Source of the DNA: Methylotenera sp.
GTDB lineage: Bacteria > Pseudomonadota > Gammaproteobacteria > Burkholderiales > Methylophilaceae
NCBI GenBank assembly: GCA_013816325.1
Contig: JACDEP010000006.1
Span: forward strand, 1 to 17,168
Length of the DNA: 17,168 nt
Reading direction: 5' to 3'
This document shows, one piece after another, positions 6,819 to 13,013 of the stretch (position 1 is its first letter; each line of letters begins with the position of its first letter). The position numbers and the translations under genes were made by a program. The notes beneath the pieces are model-generated. The model ran no database searches. It saw only the letters and a list, made by a program, of their open reading frames with translations, and had not been told where the DNA came from.

Positions 6819-8801
6819 TTAAAGCACCGATTTAACGGTCGCTACAACGTTCTCTACAGTAAAGCCGAAGTGTTTCATCAATACGCCACCTGGTGCAGAT
6901 TCACCGAATGTATCGATACCAACTACAGCACCTTCCAAACCTACATATTTACGCCAGAAGTCAGTTACACCAGCTTCAACAGCCACGCGTTTTACGCCTG
7001 GAGTGAGCACGCTGTCTTTGTAAGCTTTATCTTGACGGTCGAATACGTTGGTTGATGGCATTGAAACTACGCGTACTTTAGTGCCTGCAGCGTTCAACTC
7101 AGCCGCTGCTTTAACAGCTAACTCAAGCTCTGAGCCGTTAGCGATAATGATGACTTGTGCACCCGCAACGTCAGATACTACATAACCACCTTTGCGCATT
7201 AAAGCAAATTGTGCAGCATCATGTTTCATGCCTGCAACGTTTTGACGGCTTAACACTAAGCTACTAGGACCATTTTTGCGCTCAACTGCAGCAACCCAGG
7301 CTACAGCAGTTTCTGTTGAAGAACCTGGACGCCATACATCCATATTTGGAATCAAGCGTAAACCGGCAGTATTTTCGATTGGTTGGTGAGTTGGGCCATC
7401 TTCACCTTGACCAATAGAGTCATGAGTTAACACCGCTATAACGCGTTGCTTCATCAATGCAGCCATACGCAATGCACTCTTCGCGTAGTCAGAGAACATG
7501 TGGAATGTACCGCCGAATGGGATCAAACCACCGTGCAATGCCATACCGTTCATGATTGCGAACATGCCGAATTCACGTACTCCGTATGAAATGTAGTTAC
7601 CTGGTTTCTTAGCATCAACGTGCACAAAGCTACCAGTTGAAGTTAAGTTTGAACCAGTTAAGTCAGCTGAGCCTCCTAAGAACTCTGGTAACAATGGAGC
7701 CAATGCACCGATTACGTTTTGTGATGCTTTACGTGTTGCAATGCCTTCAGCTTTTTCATTGGTTGCAGCGATGATCGCATTCGTTACTTCTGTCCAGTTA
7801 GCTGGTAAGTCACCTGCCATACGGCGTTTAAATTCTGCAGCTTCAGCTGGGAAAGCTTTAGCATATGCGTCGAACTTAGCGTTCCAGTCGCCTTCAGCTT
7901 TAGCGCCTTTAGCGGTTGCATCCCAACCATCGTATACGTCTTGTGGGATTACAAATGGCTCGTGGTTCCAGCCGATGTTTGCACGTGTAGCAGCAACTTC
8001 AACGTCACCTAATGCAGAACCGTGGCAATCATGTGAACCTGATTTGTTTGGTGAACCCATACCAATCACTGTTTTACAGCAGATCAATGATGGTTTGTCT
8101 GTTACTTTTTCAGCTGCAGCAATGGCAGCGCCGATAGCGGCAACATCATGGCCATCTACCGACTGAACGTGCCAGCCATATGACTCAAAACGTTTCGCTG
8201 TGTCATCTGTATACCAGCCTTCAATATGGCCATCGATAGAAATGCCGTTGTCATCCCAGAATGCTGTTAGTTTACCCAAGCCCCAAGTACCCGCTAGTGC
8301 ACAAGCCTCGTGGGAAACACCTTCCATCATACAGCCATCACCCAAGAACACGTAGGTGCTGTGATCAACGATGTCATGACCTGGTTTGTTAAATTGGTGA
8401 GCCAATAATTTTTCAGCCATCGCAAAACCAACACCGTTAGCAATACCTTGACCTAATGGACCTGTAGTAGTTTCAACGCCAGGTGCATAACCGTATTCCG
8501 GGTGACCAGCACATTTTGAATGCAACTGACGGAACGTCTTAATCTCTTCGATTGGCAATGCATAACCGGTCAGGTGTAACAATGAATAAATCAACATAGA
8601 ACCGTGGCCGTTGGAAAGCACGAAGCGATCACGATTAGCCCAGCTTGGATTTTTCGGGTTATGGCTTAAATGGTTATTCCATAATTCTTCGGCAATCTCT
8701 GCCATGCCCATAGGCGCACCTGGGTGGCCTGAGTTCGCTTTTTGTACCGCATCCATAGACAACGCACGGATTGCGTTAGCTAGGTCTTTACGTGTTGCCA
8801 T
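6819..8801 (-). CDS. tkt: transketolase
   Basis: Thiamine-diphosphate transketolase, which moves two-carbon ketol units between sugar phosphates in the pentose phosphate and formaldehyde-fixing ribulose monophosphate rearrangements. The 660-residue protein shows all three parts: the N-terminal TPP domain with ANSGHPGAPMGMAEIAEELW, LSNGHGSMLIYSLLHLTGY, TTTGPLGQGIANGVG and the TPP/Mg2+ motif GDGCMMEGVSHEAC followed by WDDNGISIDG; the pyrimidine-binding domain with GVREFGMFAIMNGMALHGG and DSIGQGEDGPTHQPIE; and a C-terminal domain. ATG at 8801 is preferred to an upstream in-frame codon at 8816 because GGGAG lies about six bases before it and MATRKDLANAIRALSMDAVQ matches the family N-terminus. It has its own transcription unit. 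Confidence 0.97.
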   Translation of the reverse strand: MATRKDLANAIRALSMDAVQKANSGHPGAPMGMAEIAEELWNNHLSHNPKNPSWANRDRFVLSNGHGSMLIYSLLHLTGYALPIEEIKTFRQLHSKCAGHPEYGYAPGVETTTGPLGQGIANGVGFAMAEKLLAHQFNKPGHDIVDHSTYVFLGDGCMMEGVSHEACALAGTWGLGKLTAFWDDNGISIDGHIEGWYTDDTAKRFESYGWHVQSVDGHDVAAIGAAIAAAEKVTDKPSLICCKTVIGMGSPNKSGSHDCHGSALGDVEVAATRANIGWNHEPFVIPQDVYDGWDATAKGAKAEGDWNAKFDAYAKAFPAEAAEFKRRMAGDLPANWTEVTNAIIAATNEKAEGIATRKASQNVIGALAPLLPEFLGGSADLTGSNLTSTGSFVHVDAKKPGNYISYGVREFGMFAIMNGMALHGGLIPFGGTFHMFSDYAKSALRMAALMKQRVIAVLTHDSIGQGEDGPTHQPIENTAGLRLIPNMDVWRPGSSTETAVAWVAAVERKNGPSSLVLSRQNVAGMKHDAAQFALMRKGGYVVSDVAGAQVIIIANGSELELAVKAAAELNAAGTKVRVVSMPSTNVFDRQDKAYKDSVLTPGVKRVAVEAGVTDFWRKYVGLEGAVVGIDTFGESAPGGVLMKHFGFTVENVVATVKSVL

Positions 8802-9176
8802 TGCTATCTCCCTCAAAAATTAACTTAATCAAACGCATGATTTGAAGATCAACTTTATACAGAAAAATCTTACAAAACCTTGATTGAATTCTTCAAAAAA
8901 CCGATTCTAGGGACCGGATTTTTACAAAGGTTAAATTATTGCTTAGATAGCCTTTTTCGGCAAGTAGAACATCAGTAAATGGGTACGTATGGACTATAAC
9001 TATTCGTAAAAATAAATCTAAAACTGATCTAATGAAATCCACATCTAGATGCGTTTACACGGTCAGAGAATTCCTACATTAATTTAAGAAATCGCCTCTT
9101 AGCTATTTTTTTTAGCCCTATAAAATAAGATTTGTGTTTACACACACCAAATTTTTCAAAAAAAGGAAATAATATT
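8802..9176. other. divergent intergenic region between tkt and the BON-domain gene
   Basis: This 375-base A+T-rich stretch has no convincing coding region and must hold the promoters of both flanking genes. Toward tkt, TATAAA preceded by TG lies on the minus strand at about 8857-8862. Toward the BON gene, a -10-like CTATAAAAT lies at 9118-9126. GTTTACAC occurs twice (9053-9060 and 9136-9143), the second inside a GTGTTTACAC palindrome. An imperfect hairpin with A/T arms lies at 8896-8923. The 9-mer ATTTTTACA at 8918-8926 is identical to one arm of the inverted repeat before argA. Confidence 0.5.
9118..9126 (+). promoter_or_regulatory. candidate -10 region of the BON-domain gene
   Basis: CTATAAAAT lies 51 bases before the ATG, with no good -35 at the proper distance. 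A C just before TATA and a missing -35 are compatible with a stationary-phase (RpoS-type) promoter, as known for E. coli osmY, but this is inference from a short motif. Confidence 0.35.
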
Positions 9177-9482
9177 ATGAAAGCAAATCTTACCAGTCTC
9201 TTACTTATCGGTGCTTTAGCTATGCCTGTAGCTGTATTTGCAGCAGACAACGATTCAGTAAAAACTGAATTAAGCGACAGTGTAATTACTACTAAAGTAA
9301 AAGCAGAGTTTGCCAAAGACAAAGCTGTAAGCGCTACTCACGTTAAAGTAGATACAGACAACAAAGGCGTAGTGACACTATCAGGGATGGCTAAAACTAA
9401 AGCTGAAGCCGATAAAGCAGTTAATCTCGCTAAAAGCACCAAAGGTGTAACTTCTGTTAAAAACGAAATCGTAGTTGAGTAA
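9177..9482 (+). CDS. secreted BON-domain protein (OsmY-like)
   Basis: A 101-residue protein with a clear Sec signal peptide (MKANLTSLLLIGALAMPVAV, cleavage after Ala22 or Ala23) followed by one BON domain. The mature part begins ADNDSVKTELSDSVITTKVK, and the BON core is VKVDTDNKGVVTLSGMAKTK followed by a helix and SVKNEIVVE. BON domains are found in osmotic-stress periplasmic proteins such as OsmY and are thought to bind membranes or other envelope components. OsmY has two copies, whereas this protein has one. Start ATG at 9177 has AAAGGAAA about nine bases upstream; an in-frame extension to 9132 would bury the signal peptide. It is monocistronic, with two terminator-like hairpins downstream. 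A role in periplasmic stress protection is likely but not proven. Confidence 0.88.
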   Translation: MKANLTSLLLIGALAMPVAVFAADNDSVKTELSDSVITTKVKAEFAKDKAVSATHVKVDTDNKGVVTLSGMAKTKAEADKAVNLAKSTKGVTSVKNEIVVE

Positions 9483-9506
9483 CTACTTTCGATAGCATCT
9501 TAAGTA

Positions 9507-9529
9507 AGTAGCCCTTTCGCTACTGTTTT
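9507..9529 (+). terminator. first terminator-like hairpin after the BON gene
   Basis: AGTAGC (9507-9512), a CCTTTC-type loop and GCTACT (9519-9524) are followed by GTTTTA. The same GCTACTGT can instead pair with ACAGTAGC at 9542-9549, so the two foldings exclude each other. Confidence 0.5.
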
Positions 9530-9565
9530 ACTCCAAAGTTTACAGTAGCTATTCAGGGGAACTTT

Positions 9566-9589
9566 CACGGGGCAATTGCCCCGTGTTTT
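9566..9589 (+). terminator. Rho-independent terminator of the BON gene
   Basis: A perfect 8-bp GC-rich stem, CACGGGGC (9566-9573) and GCCCCGTG (9578-9585), with an AATT loop and a following TTTTATTT tract. This is the strongest stop signal for the BON transcript. Confidence 0.85.
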
Positions 9590-9623
9590 ATTTGGTAATC
9601 CGCATGTAATAGACTTAAGGGCT

Positions 9624-9657
9624 TAAAAATGGATAGCAAATAAAAATGGATAGCAAA
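9624..9657 (+). repeat. 17-bp exact tandem duplication over the SDR start codon
   Basis: The unit TAAAAATGGATAGCAAA occurs at 9624-9640 and again at 9641-9657. Each copy carries an ATG. The first ATG (9629) sits seven bases after the AAGGG ribosome-binding site but reads only Met-Asp-Ser-Lys before a TAA (9641-9643). The second ATG (9646) opens the SDR frame but is now 24 bases from that site. Confidence 0.95.
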
Positions 9658-10404
9658 ATTGCACTCATTACGGGCGGCAGTCGAGGTTTGGGTAACAATG
9701 CGGCTTTAGCACTCGCCAAAAAAGGTAATGACATCATTCTTACTTACAATAGCAAGCAGGCTGATGCAGATAAAACCGTTAAGGAAATCGAACAACTTGG
9801 GCACAAAGCCATCGCCTTACAGCTGGATGTGGGAAATACCAAATCTTTTATTGAATTTGCAGAGCAAGTTAAAAAAACGTTAAAAGATAAATGGAGTACC
9901 GACCATTTTGACTTCCTGGTAAATAACGCCGGGATTGGCATTCACGCTACCTTTGCAGAGACTACTGAAGATGAATTTGACTAACTCATGAATATCCACT
10001 TCAAAGGCGTGTTCTTCCTTACCCAAAGATTGTTATCACTTATTGCTGATGGTGGCCGTATTGTCAACGTATCCACAGGCCTAACACGCTTTGCCTTACC
10101 GGGCTTTGCCGCTTATGCCGCCATGAAAGGCGCCATCGAGACATTGACTAAATACATGGCCAAAGAACTCGGTCCGCGAGGCATTGCTGTGAATGTCATT
10201 GCGCCAGGCGCTATAGAAACGGACTTTGGCGGCGGTGCAGTACGTGATAACGCGCAGATGAATAGCTTTGTTGCAGGGCAAACTGCCTTAGGCCGTGTGG
10301 GCTTACCAGATGATATTGGTGGCGTAATCGCTTAACTACTTTCTGATGAAAACCGCTGGGTCAATGCACAGAGGATTGAGGCTTCAGGCGGGATGTTTAT
10401 TTGA
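9646..10404 (+). pseudogene. short-chain dehydrogenase/reductase, interrupted by two in-frame stops
   Basis: The frame from 9646 to the TGA at 10402-10404 encodes a classical SDR of about 252 codons but contains TAA at 9982-9984 (codon 113) and TAA at 10333-10335 (codon 230). All three segments are in the same frame, so these are substitutions and not frameshifts. The core motifs survive: the NAD(P) loop ITGGSRGLGNN (8-18), NNAGIG, the catalytic Ser in VNVSTGLT, the YAAMK pair (Tyr, Lys) and PGAIETDF. The first TAA could derive from CAA (Gln); the second falls in a stretch ending LLSDENRWVNAQRIEASGGM, the usual SDR C-terminus. With the duplication at its start this suggests a recent pseudogene. 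ATG at 9988, three bases after the first stop, might allow re-initiation and a split product. The substrate is unknown. It stands alone, converging on the Gfo/Idh gene. Confidence 0.85.
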
Positions 10405-10434
10405 AGCATTTAAGTGTTGCGAATGCTCGGCTTT
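10405..10434 (+). terminator. weak hairpin between the SDR remnant and the Gfo/Idh gene
   Basis: AGCATT (10405-10410) can pair with AATGCT (10422-10427) across an 11-base loop, followed by CGGCTTTTATTT. The stem is short and low in GC, so termination would be inefficient. Confidence 0.3.
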
Positions 10435-11483
10435 TATTTAGCAGTTGCTTGAAGCACCATCTCAATCGCCCTGCAATTTGCTTTCGCATCTTCAAACGTA
10501 AGGTAAGGCGCCTTATCGTTCAATACGCATTCACTGAAGTGCTCGATCTCTAAGGTGAAATGATTGCTTGGGGCAAAGCGTTCTTCAGCATATTTACCAT
10601 CTTCCAACGCCCATGAGATTACCGGTACGTCGTTCTGGAATACCCAAGCAGCGTGGCATTTAACCCAGCCTTTGGTCCCTATGATTTCGTACTCTGATTT
10701 GCGGCTGCGCTCAAAGCTTACGTCGAAATGGCCAAAGCGTGCGCGACCTTCATGATCCGGGCCAAAATCCAGCACACCACTAGTAACAATATCAGCGCCC
10801 GCATCATTCAGTTTCGCATGTGCGACGACTGAGATTGGTTCTACCGGGTTACCATTTTTTGCTCCATTGCTTAAACTCATGGCCCAACGCAATGAATGAA
10901 TGGCATAAGGGCCGATATCCCACATGGCACCGCCGCCTTGCTTAAAGCTGCTGGCAATGCGGTACATACGTGCCGGGCGCATTAAAAATGAATAAGAGGC
11001 CCGGACTGAAAGCACATTGCCAATGAGGCCAGATTCCACGATTTCTTTAATGCGGGCATGTTGTGGGTGAAAGCGGTACATGAAGCCTTCCATCACCTTT
11101 ACCTTGTTTTTAGCAGCCGCAGCTTCAATGGCTTCAATATCTTTTACTGTGAGTGCCATGGGTTTTTCAATGAGCACATGTTTACCCGAGTTAATGGCTT
11201 TAAGCGCCCATTCGGCGTGTTCATGATTGGCCATGGGGCAGTAGATAGCCTGCACGTTAGGGTCATTAATCAACGCGTCCATATCGTCATAACATTGCAC
11301 GGTATCGGCATAGCATGGCGCGTATTTCTGCAAGGTTTCTTTAGCAGCTCCAGCACGGCGACTGCCGATGGCGACCAACTGCGAATTTGATGCCTCGATA
11401 ATTGCGGGCAGTAAACGCTCGTTTACCCTTGCTGCGCCTAGGATGCCCCACTTTAATTTGGCTGAATCTTTATCTGTGCTCAT
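10434..11483 (-). CDS. Gfo/Idh/MocA-family NAD(P)-dependent oxidoreductase
   Basis: A 349-residue sugar- or cyclitol-type dehydrogenase of the Gfo/Idh/MocA family. The N-terminal Rossmann domain starts at KLKWGILGAARVNERLLPAI and includes IYCPMANHEHAEWALKAI and the family hallmark GKHVLIEKPMALTVKD (the Glu-Lys-Pro motif, with the catalytic Lys). The C-terminal alpha/beta domain includes MEGFMYRFHPQHARIKEIV and GGGAMWDIGPYAIHSLRW. The frame is open to a TTG at 11531, which would overlap the preceding gene; ATG at 11483 is chosen because MSTDKDSAKLKWGILG starts right before the dinucleotide-binding strand. Its ribosome-binding site is weak. It lies 28 bases after the thioredoxin-like gene, so the two probably share a transcript. 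The substrate cannot be read from sequence. Confidence 0.9.
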   Translation of the reverse strand: MSTDKDSAKLKWGILGAARVNERLLPAIIEASNSQLVAIGSRRAGAAKETLQKYAPCYADTVQCYDDMDALINDPNVQAIYCPMANHEHAEWALKAINSGKHVLIEKPMALTVKDIEAIEAAAAKNKVKVMEGFMYRFHPQHARIKEIVESGLIGNVLSVRASYSFLMRPARMYRIASSFKQGGGAMWDIGPYAIHSLRWAMSLSNGAKNGNPVEPISVVAHAKLNDAGADIVTSGVLDFGPDHEGRARFGHFDVSFERSRKSEYEIIGTKGWVKCHAAWVFQNDVPVISWALEDGKYAEERFAPSNHFTLEIEHFSECVLNDKAPYLTFEDAKANCRAIEMVLQATAK

Positions 11484-11511
11484 TTTTTGCTCGTGCTCTT
11501 TTTTTGTTAAG

Positions 11512-12078
11512 TTAAATGGATTCTTCCGCAAACCATTTGATGCTACAACCTATGCTGGCTATTTGCTGACTTGGGCCTTTGCCATTTTCGCCGATCAATT
11601 TCATGGCATTAAACAAATCTCGCGGATTATCCACCGGAGGCTCGCCTCGGCCAGCGGCATCAAAACGGCCGCGGTATTGCAGCTCTAAATTGGCATTGAA
11701 ACCGAAGAAATCTGGTGTACAGACTGCACCATAAGCTGTAGCTACTTCCTGGGTCTCGTCTAGCATATAAGGAAACGGGAAGTCGTACATTTTCGCTTCT
11801 TCTATCATGCGCTCGTAAGAGTCTTCAGGGTAATTTTCTGTGTCATTGCTTTGAATGGCGATGGTCTTAATACCATATTTCAATAAATCACGGCAATCGG
11901 CTACCAAGCGCGTTTTGATTGCTTTTACATATGGGCAGTGATTACAGATAAACATGACCAGCAGGCCATTTTTACCAGCACTGTTCGCTAAAGAGTAACG
12001 CTTGCCATCGGTGCCGATCAAATTGAAATCAGCTGCGGGTTGGCCGAAATTACATACAGGTGGATTTAAACTAGCCAT
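11512..12078 (-). CDS. thioredoxin-fold (redoxin) protein with a CNHC motif
   Basis: A 188-residue protein of the AhpC/TSA-redoxin type thioredoxin fold. After an N-terminal segment with FNLIGTDGKRYSL comes VMFICNHCPYVKAIK, placing the two cysteines of a CxxC motif at 45 and 48. A further Cys is in YGAVCTPDFFGFN (about 119) next to the conserved cis-Pro region. PPVDNPRDLFNAM near the C-terminus is also typical of this group, and its members are usually annotated only as thioredoxin family protein. No signal peptide is present, so it is likely cytoplasmic and could act as a disulfide reductase or peroxiredoxin. The ATG is well supported by AAGGAG six bases upstream. It is the first gene of a two-gene unit with the Gfo/Idh gene and is divergent from rsmE. 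Confidence 0.87.
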   Translation of the reverse strand: MASLNPPVCNFGQPAADFNLIGTDGKRYSLANSAGKNGLLVMFICNHCPYVKAIKTRLVADCRDLLKYGIKTIAIQSNDTENYPEDSYERMIEEAKMYDFPFPYMLDETQEVATAYGAVCTPDFFGFNANLELQYRGRFDAAGRGEPPVDNPRDLFNAMKLIGENGKGPSQQIASIGCSIKWFAEESI

Positions 12079-12089
12079 TTTCTTCTCCT

Positions 12090-12105
12090 TACCATTTTTA
12101 TGGTA
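12090..12105 (-). other. small hairpin in the leader of the thioredoxin-like gene
   Basis: TACCAT (12090-12095), four bases and ATGGTA (12100-12105) form a 6-bp stem. It ends just upstream of the AAGGAG ribosome-binding site on the minus strand, so it could influence translation. It may also be chance. Confidence 0.3.
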
Positions 12106-12115
12106 TTAACTTAGC

Positions 12116-12157
12116 TATACTCACTCAGTTATACTCGCTTGCTTATACTTATTTACC
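12116..12157. repeat. three imperfect 14-bp tandem repeats between the redoxin gene and rsmE
   Basis: TATACTCACTCAGT (12116-12129), TATACTCGCTTGCT (12130-12143) and TATACTTATTTACC (12144-12157) follow one another with a 14-base period. On the minus strand each contains AGTATA followed by AG, AC or GC, so each offers a -10-like hexamer (TATAAG, TATAAC, TATAGC) for the redoxin gene. A regulator binding on alternate helical faces is possible but not shown. Confidence 0.6.
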
Positions 12158-12212
12158 TAAATCGATATGTTTATATTATCACTTTCTAGTTTGCATCAGA
12201 TACATTCTATTC

Positions 12213-12959
12213 ATGGCTAATCTACGTTTTTACACTAATGAAACGCTTGCTATCGGCGGTACATTCCAGCTTTGTGAAAGCGCGGCCACTCATGCCACCA
12301 AGGCCCTTCGGTTAAACATAGGAGATAAAGCGACAGTTTTCAATGGCGATGGCTTTGATTACGGCTGCGAGCTAACATCTATTACTAAAAACAAGGTGTT
12401 GGCTTCCATTAATAATGCCGTTGCAGTGCAAAACGAATCACCGCTAGATATCACTTTGTTACAGGCCATTTCAGCGGGTGACCGCATGGATTTCACTATA
12501 CAAAAAGCGGTGGAGTTAGGCGTTAAATGCATACAGCCCGTGACAAGCCAGCGCAGTGTGGTAAAGCTCTCGGCAGAGCGGGCAGAGAAGCGCACCGAAC
12601 ATTGGCAGAATATCGCCATATCAGCTTGTGAACAATCAGGCCGGGCATTTGTACCCAAAGTAAATGCACCACTCAGTTTTAGTAACCTGTTCTTACACTT
12701 GGCTAAAACAGCCAAACCTGAAGCTTGTAAAATTACCTTAACGCCGGATGCCAATCAAACTCTACATACCATCGCCAAGCCCAGCGGTGAAATTTATTTG
12801 TTGATAGGTGCTGAAGGCGGCCTGACTAATGAAGAGATTGCACTGTCAGTTATGCAAGGTTTCCAATCAATCCTTCTTGGGCCGCGTATATTAAGAACTG
12901 AAACAGCGGCTTTAACTGCGCTTTCAGCGATACAAACCTTATGGGGAGATTTTAAATAG
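12213..12959 (+). CDS. rsmE: 16S rRNA (uracil-1498-N3)-methyltransferase
   Basis: RsmE methylates N3 of U1498 in 16S rRNA within the 30S subunit, using S-adenosylmethionine. The 248-residue protein has an N-terminal PUA-like RNA-binding part (MANLRFYTNE, THATKALRLNIGDKATVFNG) and a C-terminal SPOUT methyltransferase domain with the trefoil knot. The diagnostic motifs are IQKAVELGVKCIQPVTSQRS, SACEQSGRAFVPKV, LLIGAEGGLTNEEI and LGPRILRTETAALTAL, the last two being the SAM-binding knot. The length is normal. No good ribosome-binding site precedes the ATG at 12213, but the N-terminus matches the family. It is divergent from the redoxin gene and lies upstream of argA. Confidence 0.95.
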   Translation: MANLRFYTNETLAIGGTFQLCESAATHATKALRLNIGDKATVFNGDGFDYGCELTSITKNKVLASINNAVAVQNESPLDITLLQAISAGDRMDFTIQKAVELGVKCIQPVTSQRSVVKLSAERAEKRTEHWQNIAISACEQSGRAFVPKVNAPLSFSNLFLHLAKTAKPEACKITLTPDANQTLHTIAKPSGEIYLLIGAEGGLTNEEIALSVMQGFQSILLGPRILRTETAALTALSAIQTLWGDFK

Positions 12960-12967
12960 TTATTTGC

Positions 12968-13007
12968 AATTTTTACATAAATATATTATTATTTTGTAAA
13001 AATTACA
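12968..13007 (+). promoter_or_regulatory. inverted-repeat operator overlapping the promoter of the HTH-argA gene
   Basis: AATTTTTACA (12968-12977) and TGTAAAAATT (12995-13004) form a perfect 10-bp inverted repeat with a 17-base A/T-only spacer. Inside the arms lie a -35-like TTTACA (12972-12977) and, 17 bases on, a -10-like TGTAAA (12995-13000). The right arm also belongs to a second palindrome, TGTAA-AAA-TTACA (12995-13007). Transcription would start near 13007, leaving only a few bases before the ATG at 13014. Binding by the HTH domain of the downstream protein is inferred. Confidence 0.55.
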
Positions 13008-13013
13008 TTAATA

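Noticed and set aside
8896..8923. Hairpin with A and T arms in the tkt-BON intergenic region as a terminator
   Set aside because: The paired GC core is only three bases with an internal mismatch and a 10-base loop, and no gene ends nearby.
9032..9082. 16-codon open frame in the tkt-BON intergenic region
   Set aside because: No ribosome-binding site and no recognisable features; expected by chance in 375 bases.
9982..9984. In-frame TAA in the SDR gene as stop-codon recoding
   Set aside because: Neighbouring intact genes end in TAA, no recoding signal is visible, and the start-site duplication and second stop fit decay better.
11484..11531. Upstream TTG start for the Gfo/Idh gene
   Set aside because: It would overlap the preceding gene, adds a lysine-rich segment not expected before the Rossmann strand, and ATG at 11483 fits the family.
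12116..12157. Triple repeat as a CRISPR remnant
   Set aside because: The units are 14 bases, imperfect and directly abutting with no spacers, and no cas gene is present.
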